Counted from the stretch's first letter, positions 17,874 to 26,515 are shown. The stretch: DNA of 64,000 bases from Chryseobacterium sp. G0162 (GCF_003815715.1 NZ_CP033922.1:3148001-3212000); one strand, 5' to 3'. The notes: generated from the letters alone by a model not told the origin. Numbers and translations: made by a program.

Positions 17874-17991
17874 TTTCTTCTCCCATCCAGACTTTAACTG
17901 TCGGTTTTGGAATTTCACCAAATCAGTCCCTTCAAATGAAAGGAGTCGCGGACTGTAACCGCCGGTAGGGAATTACACCCTGCCCCGAAGA
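17874..17991 (-). promoter_or_regulatory. FMN riboswitch (RFN element)
   Basis: On the minus strand the conserved RFN blocks appear in order: TTCGGGGCAGGGTG, AATTCCCTACCGGCGGT, AGTCCGCGA, CTGATTTGGTGAAATTCC, AAAACCGACAGT and AGTCTGGATGGGAGAAGA. It sits about 95 bp upstream of the ribB start and should bind FMN to shut down ribB. No obvious terminator was seen between aptamer and ATG, so control of translation is plausible. Aptamer identity is firm; mechanism is inference. Confidence 0.97.
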
Positions 17992-18140
17992 AAACTTATA
18001 CTAAGTTTTACTGTATGTTTTGATTTAAATTTTTATTTCATTAAAAATATTTAATACACAGGCCGCTAATTTCGGAAAGTTTTCTGAAATGAGAAAGGGT
18101 TTTTCGATAGGAATTTTCAATGGCTGATTGGTTTTTTAAA

Positions 18141-18174
18141 TAAAAATCCACTCCCATAATAGGAGCGGATTTTG
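18141..18174 (-). terminator. intrinsic terminator after the GDYXXLXY gene
   Basis: On the minus strand AAAATCCGCTCC pairs with GGAGTGGATTTT around TATTATG, followed by more T. It ends the DUF2157/DUF4401/GDYXXLXY operon. The rest of 17992-18203 holds no gene that I can see. Confidence 0.8.
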
Positions 18175-18203
18175 TATGTGTTTTTTTCTAATATGAATAG
18201 ATT

Positions 18204-18692
18204 TTACTTGATCTGTTTTAGCTGTTCATCGTATAATCCTATGAGCAGACTATTTCCGTCTTTGTCTGTTTTTATTCCTCCATAGGCGGCTTTATTATAT
18301 TTTTCTGCCTGTCCTTCCTGGAAAAAGAAAGATTCTGCTCCGATATTAATTCTCCAATCGTCGGGTGAAGAATACTTGATGAGGTATTCGCCTGCTTTCA
18401 ATGGAGTGGCATCTTTTTGAAAACGAACCCGTTGAGCAACGCCTTGCGGATCAAGTTTTACAACACAGTAACCGCGTTTTGGAATCTTTTCAGCATTAAC
18501 AGTATTGGAAATATCATATCGTAAGGTCATATAATCGCCCTGCATCAGTGAACGGGGATCTACAGGTGCTAATTTTAATAAGATAGGCTGTCCGTTCTTT
18601 AATAAAGTCTCTTTTTCCATCACTGAATAATTGAAATAGACTAATAAAAGAACAAGGTTGAAAATGATGATAAGCCATTTATATTTTTTCAT
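18204..18692 (-). CDS. GDYXXLXY domain-containing protein
   Basis: A 162-residue protein anchored by one N-terminal helix (KWLIIIFNLVLLLVYFNYSV), with the family-defining motif GDYMTLRY (about residues 53-60) preceded by APVDPRSLMQ. The rest is a small periplasmic domain (ISNTVNAEKIPKRGYCVVKLDP, YGGIKTDKDGNSLLIGLYDE). It overlaps the DUF4401 gene by 14 bp and is the last gene of a DUF2157-DUF4401-GDYXXLXY trio. That gene order recurs across Gram-negative bacteria; function unknown. Confidence 0.9.
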   Translation of the reverse strand: MKKYKWLIIIFNLVLLLVYFNYSVMEKETLLKNGQPILLKLAPVDPRSLMQGDYMTLRYDISNTVNAEKIPKRGYCVVKLDPQGVAQRVRFQKDATPLKAGEYLIKYSSPDDWRINIGAESFFFQEGQAEKYNKAAYGGIKTDKDGNSLLIGLYDEQLKQIK

Positions 18693-19749
18693 GAGCTGTC
18701 AGTTTTTTGTGAGCGAAGAAATACATTGCCAAAAAGAAAATCCCGGATCCAAACAGAAGTATGGATTTGGTCAACAATGTAAATTGAAGGTCATAATAAA
18801 ATCTTCCGATAAAGCAGATCAAGGCAATGATGGATAAAACAAATCCGGTTTTGTAATGGGTATAAAAACTTAACAGCATTATGAGAATAGCTCCCGCAAT
18901 GGTTGGTGTTAATAAGGTGGGTGATAAAACCAGAACCGTTAATGCATAAATAGCGATTTTATAGAGTGTATTAGTCACCTGTAATGTTTTGAACAGGAGA
19001 GATATCACGTAAAGTATTGTTATGACAATCATAACAGACGGTATCCAGTCATAATAATATTCTGTAACACGGAAAAAAGATCCAAATCCCAAAAATGCAA
19101 GGGTCAATATAAATGAAAAAATCATTCCTGTACGAATCGGATCATACAATTTAGATAGAACTTTGCTTTTGGTTATTATTTTTGATTCCTGAAGAAACAG
19201 ATAAGTAGTGAAGATCGTCTGAAGTATAATAATTGCAGAGGTTAAATGATAAATATGGTTGACCTGAGCCAATGCAAATATGCTTCCGTTGATAATTAAT
19301 ATGGAAATGAAGGAAAGAATATAGCTTTGTACCAAAAATAAAGTGCATAATGCAAGGGCTATGAATACAGGATAAATAGTATCCCCTTCCGTAGAGAGGG
19401 CAAGACCCAGCAGTGAAAATCCGGTAATGAAAAAAGAGACGCTCAGGGTATCTATGATGGTTTTTCCGGATATTCTACTGATCAAAGAAGATCCGGCAAT
19501 ACAGATGACTCCCAATATTCCTGCTCCTATTTGTGAATCGAAAATCTGCATCATGAAAACAAAACCTAAAAAAGCAAGACAGGCCATTATTCCTCCAAAA
19601 ATGGATAATATTTTAATAGATAATGATTGATGATTAGTATCTTTTTCCTGATAATCAGCCATAATTGCTTCTTCATCAAAATGAATCTCTTTGTTGCTTA
19701 CTGTACGAAGATGATTCATGAGTTCTATGATATTTTCTTTATTTCTCAT
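18679..19749 (-). CDS. DUF4401-type polytopic membrane protein
   Basis: A 356-residue protein with a short cytoplasmic N-terminus and about ten hydrophobic helices from residue 43 onward (ILSIFGGIMACLAFLGFVFMM, AGILGVICIAGSSLISRISG, TLSVSFFITGFSLLGLALS). It overlaps its neighbours on both sides (11 and 14 bp), so translation is coupled. Identification as DUF4401 rests on the layout and its place between DUF2157 and GDYXXLXY proteins. No enzyme motif is visible. Confidence 0.85.
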   Translation of the reverse strand: MRNKENIIELMNHLRTVSNKEIHFDEEAIMADYQEKDTNHQSLSIKILSIFGGIMACLAFLGFVFMMQIFDSQIGAGILGVICIAGSSLISRISGKTIIDTLSVSFFITGFSLLGLALSTEGDTIYPVFIALALCTLFLVQSYILSFISILIINGSIFALAQVNHIYHLTSAIIILQTIFTTYLFLQESKIITKSKVLSKLYDPIRTGMIFSFILTLAFLGFGSFFRVTEYYYDWIPSVMIVITILYVISLLFKTLQVTNTLYKIAIYALTVLVLSPTLLTPTIAGAILIMLLSFYTHYKTGFVLSIIALICFIGRFYYDLQFTLLTKSILLFGSGIFFLAMYFFAHKKLTAHEKI

Positions 19750-20692
19750 TTTTCCATTTTTTTTGAAGATTCATCAGGTTTTTAATAATGAACGTGATAC
19801 TCACGATGACAAAGAAGAAAACCAATAAGAATATGGCTTCATTATCTCCTATTTTGAATAGCAAAGAGCAGATAATAATGACAATACTCAACGGAATAAT
19901 GGCAAAATAAAAACTGTTTTTTGTTTTGAAACCGTACCAGATTCCTAAAGTGTAGGTAACAATGCTAAGTGGAATTAAAAAGGATAATAATGTTCTGTGG
20001 CTATCAACAAAATCAAGACAAAGTCCAAAGGTGGATACACTCACAACGGCCAGAGATAGAATGTTGGTAAACCAATTGGGGATGCTGAGTTTTTTATAAT
20101 GAGAAAGGAGGATCGAGCCTATCAAAATAGCTGCATTAAGAACAAAAAGTAAAAGAATAATAATACTGTCATCCCAGTCTTTGGCCACTTGATTTGAATA
20201 TAAAATAAGAGTGGTATTGATTAAAACCACATACAGTAGCCATAAAGGAGCAAAATCTGATATAATGACCCAAAGTGTTATAAAAATAGTCCATGCCAGA
20301 AAGAAGTCATAAGCATCTGCACCGGTTTGATAAATCTGACCGAATACAGCAAATAAAACTCCTACAAGGGCTGAGGCACCAGTGAGAATAATATTTCTGG
20401 TATTGTTGTTAATTTTAGGCAATAATGCGAAGACAGTAGCTGCAATAACCAGTACTTCCGTAAGTCCGATTTTAGCAAATTTTGGCAGATCTGCCCAATT
20501 ATAAGCAAAGAAGAAAATAATCCCGGATACGGTAAACCCGATTCCCAGGCTGATAAGAAATAATTTAAGAAATTTTTGCCATGCTTCTTCGCTGCTGTAA
20601 ATATTGTCTTCAAGTAATGTTTTGAGATCTTCTTCACTCAGGTTGCTGTGCCGGCTGAGGATTTGAAGGTCTTCTCTCTGTATGTTTTTCAT
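19739..20692 (-). CDS. DUF2157 domain-containing membrane protein
   Basis: A 317-residue protein with a soluble N-terminal region (REDLQILSRHSNLSEEDLKTLLEDNIYSSEEAWQKFLKLF, about 1-45) followed by about ten membrane helices. SLGIGFTVSGIIFFFAYNWADLPKFAKIGL is the typical DUF2157 core, and GVLFAVFGQIYQTGADAYDFFLAW is the next conserved segment. First gene of the trio. Role unknown, but the conserved gene set suggests a membrane complex. Confidence 0.9.
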   Translation of the reverse strand: MKNIQREDLQILSRHSNLSEEDLKTLLEDNIYSSEEAWQKFLKLFLISLGIGFTVSGIIFFFAYNWADLPKFAKIGLTEVLVIAATVFALLPKINNNTRNIILTGASALVGVLFAVFGQIYQTGADAYDFFLAWTIFITLWVIISDFAPLWLLYVVLINTTLILYSNQVAKDWDDSIIILLLFVLNAAILIGSILLSHYKKLSIPNWFTNILSLAVVSVSTFGLCLDFVDSHRTLLSFLIPLSIVTYTLGIWYGFKTKNSFYFAIIPLSIVIIICSLLFKIGDNEAIFLLVFFFVIVSITFIIKNLMNLQKKWKNEK

Positions 20693-20821
20693 TGAGGTGT
20701 TTAAGTGTTTTTTTTCTTAATAAATTGCAATCTGCTTATTTTGATTTTTATATGTTGCTATCAGGTATGCAATTATTTCTGTCTTTTGTTTTTAGTTGTG
20801 ATTATTACAGGTTAGCTAAAA

Positions 20822-21172
20822 TTATTCCCTTAATATTTTTTCCATCTTTTTTCCTTTGGCCAGTTCATCAATCAACTTATCCAGATAGCGGATATTTCTC
20901 ATCAGTTCATCTTCTATTTCCTCTATACGATATCCGCAAATAACTCCTTTGATTAATGATGCATTAGGATTCATCTGAGGAGCTTGTTCAAAAAAAGTCT
21001 TAAAATCATTTTTATTATCCAGTTGTTCCTGAAGTCCTTGTTCATTATAGCCTGTCAGCCAGTGAATAATTTCATGAACTTCAGATTTTGTCCGTCCCTT
21101 TTTTTCTGCTTTTTGAATATAATGTGGATAAACACTGGCAAAAGCTGTGGTGAAGATTCTTGTATTCTGCAT
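20822..21172 (-). CDS. DUF2200 domain-containing protein
   Basis: A 116-residue soluble protein matching the DUF2200 pattern: [23 protein letters not shown] at the N-terminus, [12 protein letters not shown] in the middle, and [35 protein letters not shown] at the end. Its family has no known activity. It lies 18 bp after an alpha/beta hydrolase gene on the same strand and is probably co-transcribed with it. Confidence 0.88.
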   Translation of the reverse strand: MQNTRIFTTAFASVYPHYIQKAEKKGRTKSEVHEIIHWLTGYNEQGLQEQLDNKNDFKTFFEQAPQMNPNASLIKGVICGYRIEEIEDELMRNIRYLDKLIDELAKGKKMEKILRE

Positions 21173-21190
21173 GGCTTTTGTATCGGATGT

Positions 21191-21967
21191 TTAGATTAAC
21201 TTTTTTAATACTTCATCAAGAATTATATTGAATTCTCCTGGTTTTTCGAGCATAGGATAGTGGCCCACTCCTGTAATCGTTACATAGTTATAATTTTTTA
21301 AATACTTACGGTTGTTTTCAACGTGAGTAGGAGATGCATCAGAATTAATAGCTATTACAGGAATCTGAACCTGCTTTGCAATATTTCTGAAATCAGTTGT
21401 GTATAAAGGTTTCAGTACATTGATTGCTTTTTCCGGTTCATTTTGAAGAAACTCTTGCTGTAATCTTTCCTTTACAGCAGGAGGTGTTTGTTCTGCAAAA
21501 AGATATTGAGGAAGAATGTTTTCTACAGCATATTTAAAATCGGAACGATACATGGATAGTATTTCTTCTACCTGTTCTGCGGTAAAAGATTCATCCAGAT
21601 CTTTTAAAGTATCTATCAAAACCAAAGCTTTAACTTTTGGAATCTTTAAAGAAGCTTCAAGCACATAAGCACCACTCATGGAATGCCCAACAAGGATAAT
21701 TTCCCGAGCTTCTACAGCATCAGCTACTGCTTTTATATCATCAGCATATCGAGAACTGTTCCAGTTTTCTCTGGCAGAATCAGATTTTCCGTGTCCGGCA
21801 AGATCCATTTGTATAATATGATAATTGGGAGCTAAAAATTTCTGTTGCTCATCCCACCATTCAGTATTTCCAAGCCAGCCATGAATTAGAATTATGGCTG
21901 TATTCCCGTTTCCGGATTCCTTGTAATGAATTTTTTGGTTATCTGAAGAAACTGCATATTTTTCCAT
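21191..21967 (-). CDS. cytoplasmic alpha/beta hydrolase
   Basis: A 258-residue hydrolase without signal peptide. IILIHGWLGNTEWWDEQ carries the oxyanion HG motif, DLAGHGKSDSA follows, and the nucleophile elbow is GHSMSG (Ser96). The acid is likely in AINSDASPTH and the catalytic histidine in GVGHYPMLEKP near the end. All parts of the fold are intact. The substrate is unknown; related proteins include esterases and haloperoxidase-like enzymes. Confidence 0.9.
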   Translation of the reverse strand: MEKYAVSSDNQKIHYKESGNGNTAIILIHGWLGNTEWWDEQQKFLAPNYHIIQMDLAGHGKSDSARENWNSSRYADDIKAVADAVEAREIILVGHSMSGAYVLEASLKIPKVKALVLIDTLKDLDESFTAEQVEEILSMYRSDFKYAVENILPQYLFAEQTPPAVKERLQQEFLQNEPEKAINVLKPLYTTDFRNIAKQVQIPVIAINSDASPTHVENNRKYLKNYNYVTITGVGHYPMLEKPGEFNIILDEVLKKLI

Positions 21968-22075
21968 TGAAATTTTATTTTATGTTGGTGGGTGAATAAT
22001 TAGAAAACTAAGGTACAAAAAGACTGCAAAAAGGAAGGTTATTTCTTTTTTTAGAGCCTGTTTATATTTTTTCTT

Positions 22076-22831
22076 TTATTGAATTTTGAATAAGGTGATG
22101 GTATAGTCAAGTAATTTCTGATTCCCATATTCACCATGGCCCGGAACAACAATTTTTACATTGGGGTATTCCTTTTTTACTTTTTCAACAGTGGCAGACC
22201 ATGTAGAAACATTGGCATCACCCAAATATCCTTTGCTGGCTTCCAGTTCTTTTAGCAGACAGCCGCCAAAAAGAATATTTTCACTGGGAAAATAAGCTAC
22301 GGTATTATCTTTTGTGTGTCCTTCTCCGAAGAATTTAGTAATCGCTTTTTCATTCCCAACTTTTAATATCAAGGAATCACTAAAACTGTTTTGAGGAATC
22401 ACAAAATTATTTTGTTGGGCTAATTCAATGGTTTTAGAATACGAATACGAAGGAATATGATGATTGTGAAATGCCTGTAAGCCACCTAAACTGTCATCGT
22501 GAAAATGGGTGGGAATAACAGCATTGATTTTAGCATGAAGTGTTTGGTTAATCCATTGGATCAGTTCTTCGGAACTCTTGTCGTTCGTAGGAGTATCAAA
22601 AATAATGGTCTCTGTACCGTTTTTTACAATAAGCCCATTGCAGGGAACGTTCCCGAAGTCATTAGTTTGTTTAAAAGAGGTATGTATAAAAGCATTTTCT
22701 GAAATCTGCGTAATGATGAGGGTTTCAGATTTATAAATTTCTTTTGCTGTAAAGTTGTTGGAGTGTTGAGAACCACAACTTAAGATGATAAAAGAAAATA
22801 AGATGATGAATAAACTTTTAATGATTCTCAT
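22076..22831 (-). CDS. subclass B1 metallo-beta-lactamase with lipoprotein signal
   Basis: A 251-residue protein with all B1 zinc ligands: HFHDD (His109, His111, Asp113), His172 in GEGHTKDN, Cys191 in FGGCLLKE and His232 in VVPGHGEYG. This set of three histidines for Zn1 and Asp-Cys-His for Zn2 is that of active B1 enzymes, which hydrolyse penicillins and usually carbapenems. The N-terminus (SLFIILFSFIILSCG) has a lipobox with Cys19, so it is predicted to be a membrane-anchored periplasmic lipoprotein, as is NDM-1; many other B1 enzymes are soluble. It stands alone with no mobile element nearby, suggesting a resident chromosomal gene. Confidence 0.93.
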   Translation of the reverse strand: MRIIKSLFIILFSFIILSCGSQHSNNFTAKEIYKSETLIITQISENAFIHTSFKQTNDFGNVPCNGLIVKNGTETIIFDTPTNDKSSEELIQWINQTLHAKINAVIPTHFHDDSLGGLQAFHNHHIPSYSYSKTIELAQQNNFVIPQNSFSDSLILKVGNEKAITKFFGEGHTKDNTVAYFPSENILFGGCLLKELEASKGYLGDANVSTWSATVEKVKKEYPNVKIVVPGHGEYGNQKLLDYTITLFKIQ

Positions 22832-22961
22832 TGTTTTATTTTTTACAGGGTCTTTTTGATTGATATTCTGTAGTTTAAATTACAAAATTTTAACTGATGA
22901 AAATAAGTCAGGATTTTTTTTAATCCAATTCATCATATTTTTGAGTTTGAAAATAAGAAGT

Positions 22962-23175
22962 TTTTACACAAGATAAAGGGGCAATAATAGATCTATAAAA
23001 AAGTTATCCACATAAATTTATTCACATTTATTGTTGGTTGTGGAAAACTTTATGTGGATATTTATTTATTTTAAATTATTGATTTTTAAGTATTTATTTA
23101 ATGTTTAAAAGAGGTGTCGAAAAGTTATCCACATTTTTTAATGAACATTTATTAATTGAGATAAAGTTATCCACA
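22962..23175. other. cluster of DnaA boxes with AT-rich stretch: candidate replication origin or DnaA-titration site
   Basis: Three perfect TTATCCACA boxes lie at 23004, 23125 and 23167 (+). Matches to TTWTNCACA lie at 22962 (TTTTACACA), 23018 (TTATTCACA) and 23039-23047 (minus, TTTTCCACA). One near match is at 23053-23061 (minus, ATATCCACA). Between 23059 and 23106 there is an almost pure A/T stretch that could serve as an unwinding element. The perfect boxes share AAGTT immediately upstream. The whole 22832-23259 interval has no gene. No dnaA gene and no strand switch of neighbouring genes is visible, so origin status is unproven. Confidence 0.6.
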
Positions 23176-23259
23176 TGTTTTGCTCTTAGCCTGACAAACC
23201 ATAGATTTTTGTATTCTTATAATGAAAGGAATAACGACACGATTGGAGAATTCTGTTTA

Positions 23260-24249
23260 TTATAATCCTTCTATATATTTTTCGTAACCGCTTTTTTCCA
23301 AAAGATCTTTAGCACTTAAATGATAGACATCCTTCCAAGAATCCGGACCGTTTTTGTCAACATATTTTTCGATGATCCGGAATCCCAGCCAATAGTTCAT
23401 AGATTTTGGAGCATCCGGAAATAGTTTAAGCTTATCATTTCTTAATAATGGATTATTTCCTGAAGTATCAGAGAAATAAGGCTTTAATTTTGTAAATATT
23501 TCTTTTTCGTTGTTGAGGTACCAGTTCCAGTTCTCCTTTGTCATGTTTTCCACTGCTTCATATTTTTTTATTTTATGGGCAAAGAAAACGTAGGTGAAGT
23601 AGCAGGCAAAGCCCTCATCTATGGTCTGGCTCAACGCAGATCCTCCATTGTTGTCAGCGTTTCTGAAATGTTCATAAACGAGATGATTTAATTCATGGGG
23701 AAGCCCTTTTTCAAGCGTGTAGGGTATATCTACATTTTTATCATTAAGTTCTAATGCAAATTGTTCTGCATTGCATCCCCCAAATGAAATTCCTGTGATG
23801 GGTGTGAAAATTAAACTGATTGTAGCTTTAGGCTGATAAGGAACCAGTTTGTTGAATCTGATAAGGGTTTCCTGAAAATGTTTTTGGAGATCAATATTCA
23901 AAATAATATTGGCTTTTTCTTCGAACTCCTGCTTATTTTTTTCATATAAAGTTTTGTTCCAGGCAATCATGCCTTTAGGGTTGTTGAAAAGCTGGGCATT
24001 TTCATCTCCGAAAATAACACCATAGCAGCTGTCCCATAATTTTTTATGAGGTAAATAAACATTTTTTACAATCCTTGCAGAGTCGTATTGTTGGTTTTTA
24101 TGGGCAAGAAGCTGATGCTTAAATAAGTTTTTAATGACAACATTCTCAACTTTCACACTATCGGAAACTTTTTCTAATCTGCTATAATCAAATTTTTTAT
24201 TAACAATAGAGGATGAATTTCTTGTAGAACAAGAAATTATGACAAACAT
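23260..24249 (-). CDS. putative zinc-dependent protease lipoprotein (DUF2268-like), start region frameshifted
   Basis: The body shows a gluzincin-type site: HELNH in GLPHELNHLVYEH and a downstream glutamate in QTIDEGFACYF, as in DUF2268-type predicted proteases. From the first usable ATG (24249) it reads MFVIISCSTRNSS, a lipobox with too short a leader. An ATG at 24275 reads MKKIF and then leaves frame. One more A in the A7 run (24266-24272) would give MKKNILFLSMFVIISC, a perfect lipoprotein signal. So this is a sequencing error, a real frameshift or a slippage-controlled start. It lies 16 bp after the next gene, likely an operon. Confidence 0.75.
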   Translation of the reverse strand: MFVIISCSTRNSSSIVNKKFDYSRLEKVSDSVKVENVVIKNLFKHQLLAHKNQQYDSARIVKNVYLPHKKLWDSCYGVIFGDENAQLFNNPKGMIAWNKTLYEKNKQEFEEKANIILNIDLQKHFQETLIRFNKLVPYQPKATISLIFTPITGISFGGCNAEQFALELNDKNVDIPYTLEKGLPHELNHLVYEHFRNADNNGGSALSQTIDEGFACYFTYVFFAHKIKKYEAVENMTKENWNWYLNNEKEIFTKLKPYFSDTSGNNPLLRNDKLKLFPDAPKSMNYWLGFRIIEKYVDKNGPDSWKDVYHLSAKDLLEKSGYEKYIEGL

Positions 24250-24290
24250 TGATAAAAATAGAATATTTTTTTCATGGAAAAGGTCTCTGA

Positions 24291-25349
24291 TTATTGTATA
24301 GGCGTTAAAGCTTTGGAATTTCTTGTTATCACAACGTATTGGAAATAATCAAGTGTATGAGTATTTTGTTGTGGAGTGAAGCTTTCTCCAAACATTCTGG
24401 ATTTTATAGAGATTAATTGATCGGCCTGTTGGTAAGGAGAATTCTTAGCATTGAGCTTGAATAGTGTTACAGAATTAGATGGAGAGAAGTCTTTAAAATC
24501 ATTAATTCCTTTTACCAGCATGAATGGGCCGTCTGCATTGATCCAGTCTATTTTCTCATCTTCTGGAGTAGGGAACTGTGGATTTTTTGGAAGATACATC
24601 TCACTGTCCAAAGGAAAGCTTACAATGCTTGAGGTTTTAAAACCTGAGTTTTTAAGTCTTTCTGCGAAAGGTTTCTCATTCTTTTTTACTCCATGCTGTA
24701 AAACATGATAAAATCCGAAAAGCCCATAGAATTTCTCATGCTCAATGTTCAGTTTTTTTACAGCGTTTTTAAAATTTATAATCATGGCAGAATCCCTGGA
24801 GATTTTGCGGGAATTGTCATTGAAATCCGTATCAATTCCAATGACGGATATCTTTAAAGAATTTTTTAGGGTTTGGTTATAATCATAGATGGCATTCCAT
24901 TTTTCCATCAATTCTTTACTGGATTGCTGTGGAATTCTCTTTTTTACGGCTAGTACCACTTCCTTAAGCAAATTTTGGTCTTTTGAACTTCCATGAAGGA
25001 ACAGATTCAGCTTATGCGAATAAGTACTGTCCATTTCAGCAATATAATATTTAATACCTGTTTTTTGGTTTAAAAATTTTAAAAAATCCAGATCCAGTTT
25101 TTGATTGTCTGCATATCCATGAATTTCACCTAAAAGGATAACCTGTGAATTATAAAAAGGAGCATCAAATAATTTACCGTCTATTTTATCATGAAGTGAA
25201 GTATGATTATTTTTCAGATAGTCTGTCAATTCAGAATCTTTTCCGCCGATAAAGATTTTGTTACTGATAAATACGTACAAAATAGAAATTAAAATGATGA
25301 CAAATACAGAGAGTAAAAAGTATTTGAAGAATTTGAAAACTTTTTTCAT
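24291..25349 (-). CDS. membrane-anchored EreA/ChaN-like superfamily protein
   Basis: A 352-residue protein with one N-terminal helix (YFLLSVFVIILISILYVFIS). The motif VILLGEIHGYADNQ (about residues 70-83) and YYIAEMDSTYSHKLN are like the GExHG and EMD segments of the erythromycin esterase/ChaN/TIKI-type fold. A further histidine lies in GLFGFYHVLQHG. The fold includes esterases, haem-binding lipoproteins and metalloproteases, so activity cannot be assigned; macrolide resistance should not be assumed. Followed at 16 bp by the DUF2268-like lipoprotein. Confidence 0.7.
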   Translation of the reverse strand: MKKVFKFFKYFLLSVFVIILISILYVFISNKIFIGGKDSELTDYLKNNHTSLHDKIDGKLFDAPFYNSQVILLGEIHGYADNQKLDLDFLKFLNQKTGIKYYIAEMDSTYSHKLNLFLHGSSKDQNLLKEVVLAVKKRIPQQSSKELMEKWNAIYDYNQTLKNSLKISVIGIDTDFNDNSRKISRDSAMIINFKNAVKKLNIEHEKFYGLFGFYHVLQHGVKKNEKPFAERLKNSGFKTSSIVSFPLDSEMYLPKNPQFPTPEDEKIDWINADGPFMLVKGINDFKDFSPSNSVTLFKLNAKNSPYQQADQLISIKSRMFGESFTPQQNTHTLDYFQYVVITRNSKALTPIQ

Positions 25350-25460
25350 GGGTTATTTTTAGACGAATATATTATAAAAAAGAGAATGGAAAGATATTTT
25401 ATAGACCGAATGGTTGAATTTTATCTCTGAATGGTCATCGTGAAAAAAGCTTTGAAAAAG

Positions 25461-25487
25461 TTATCCACAATATCAGATTGTGAATTA
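25461..25487. other. additional DnaA box pair
   Basis: A perfect TTATCCACA (25461-25469, again preceded by AAAAAG) and a one-mismatch minus-strand box (25479-25487, TAATTCACA) lie in the gene gap 25350-25528. Another perfect box lies inside the DinB gene on the minus strand (25952-25960). They extend the DnaA-box-rich zone centred on 23.1 kb. Confidence 0.5.
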
Positions 25488-25528
25488 GCAATGTTCTTAA
25501 ATTTTCTCTTTTTTAAAGGTCAAAAGAT

Positions 25529-26035
25529 TCATATTTTATCTTTATAAATATTCCAGAAGTTAAAGTCTGTCATAGGAGCATCTGTAATTCCTACATTACG
25601 GCCCATTGTCACGATTTGTCCTCTGTGGTAAGTTCCGTGAAGAACTACATGTTGGATATATTCATATTTTGAAAAGTCACATTGAAACCATTGAGACTCT
25701 ATCTTTACATTTTTAGATAAATCCTCTTCGGATAAGCTTTCCACATAATCTACCAGCTTTTGAGAGTTATTTTTTATGTTGTTGAAAACTTCTTCTTTAC
25801 TGGTCTCAGCGGCTGTTTTGGCAAAATCGAAATCGTTGCTTTCAGAAATATGACTCCACCAGTATTCCTGAGTCTGCCAGATATGATGCAGGGTTTTTAG
25901 AATCGTTGGAAAGCTGGAAATTACTTCTTGATTGAGTTGTTCATCAGATTTTGTGGATAACCAGTCAATGTATTTATTGACTACCCAATTGTTGTACTGT
26001 ACGGTTTTGTTGATTAAAGTTTTTAAGCTCATCAT
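25529..26035 (-). CDS. DinB-family (YfiT-like) protein
   Basis: The ATG at 26035 is chosen: upstream frame is open to a TTG at 26068 but MMSLKTLINKTVQYNNW is the usual DinB start. The 168-residue protein is a four-helix bundle with the family's metal histidines: His in TILKTLHHIWQTQEYWW and the later HVVLHGTYHRGQIV. DinB-like proteins include thiol-dependent transferases and resistance proteins. It is coupled to the isomerase gene just upstream (about 30 bp apart). Specific reaction unknown. Confidence 0.88.
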   Translation of the reverse strand: MMSLKTLINKTVQYNNWVVNKYIDWLSTKSDEQLNQEVISSFPTILKTLHHIWQTQEYWWSHISESNDFDFAKTAAETSKEEVFNNIKNNSQKLVDYVESLSEEDLSKNVKIESQWFQCDFSKYEYIQHVVLHGTYHRGQIVTMGRNVGITDAPMTDFNFWNIYKDKI

Positions 26036-26064
26036 ATTAATATTTGGTGGTTTACAAATGAGAA

Positions 26065-26448
26065 TCAAAGCCCAAAATGTCGATCATGGTTCTTATTTTC
26101 AGGATTAATCAGGGCTTTATTGCTGTAAGTTGCTGCTTCAAATTCATAGATACTCACAGACAGAAATGAAATGTCAGGAAGTAATTCCGTAAGCTGGGTA
26201 CTTATTTGCTTTGAGAGATTAGTTTTTTGCTCAGTACTGCGCCCCTGCATAATGTATCCGAAGACATGCAGAAAGTTATTTTTATGCTCTCCCAGCCGAT
26301 AGTATTGATAAGGCTGAAGCCTTACTTTAATGTCATTCATTGCAAATAAACCCGCTGATTCAGCCACGCTGTATACAGCATCCATGATCTCATCCGGCGC
26401 TTTTTGTTGGAGAATATCCTGCGAGCATTCTATAATGAAATGAGGCAT
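26065..26448 (-). CDS. 5-carboxymethyl-2-hydroxymuconate delta-isomerase family protein
   Basis: A 127-residue tautomerase-superfamily protein. The first residues MPHFIIECSQDI give the catalytic Pro1 after methionine removal, and IKVRLQPYQYYRLG and FLHVFGYIMQGRS match the HpaF/CHMI family, which acts in homoprotocatechuate breakdown. No other genes of that pathway lie nearby, so its physiological role here may differ. It is followed by the DinB gene on the same strand. Confidence 0.88.
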   Translation of the reverse strand: MPHFIIECSQDILQQKAPDEIMDAVYSVAESAGLFAMNDIKVRLQPYQYYRLGEHKNNFLHVFGYIMQGRSTEQKTNLSKQISTQLTELLPDISFLSVSIYEFEAATYSNKALINPENKNHDRHFGL

Positions 26449-26515
26449 ACGGAATATGTTGTGATATGATTTTTGTCATGTAAAAATAAGAAAAATTTGA
26501 ATTGAATTTCAAATA

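Noticed and set aside
22832..23259. Firm assignment as chromosomal oriC
   Set aside because: The DnaA boxes are strong, but no dnaA, no gene-strand switch and no clear skew shift could be seen by eye; kept only as a candidate.
24291..25349. Call as erythromycin esterase (macrolide resistance)
   Set aside because: Only the fold-level GExHG motif agrees; the superfamily has many other activities.
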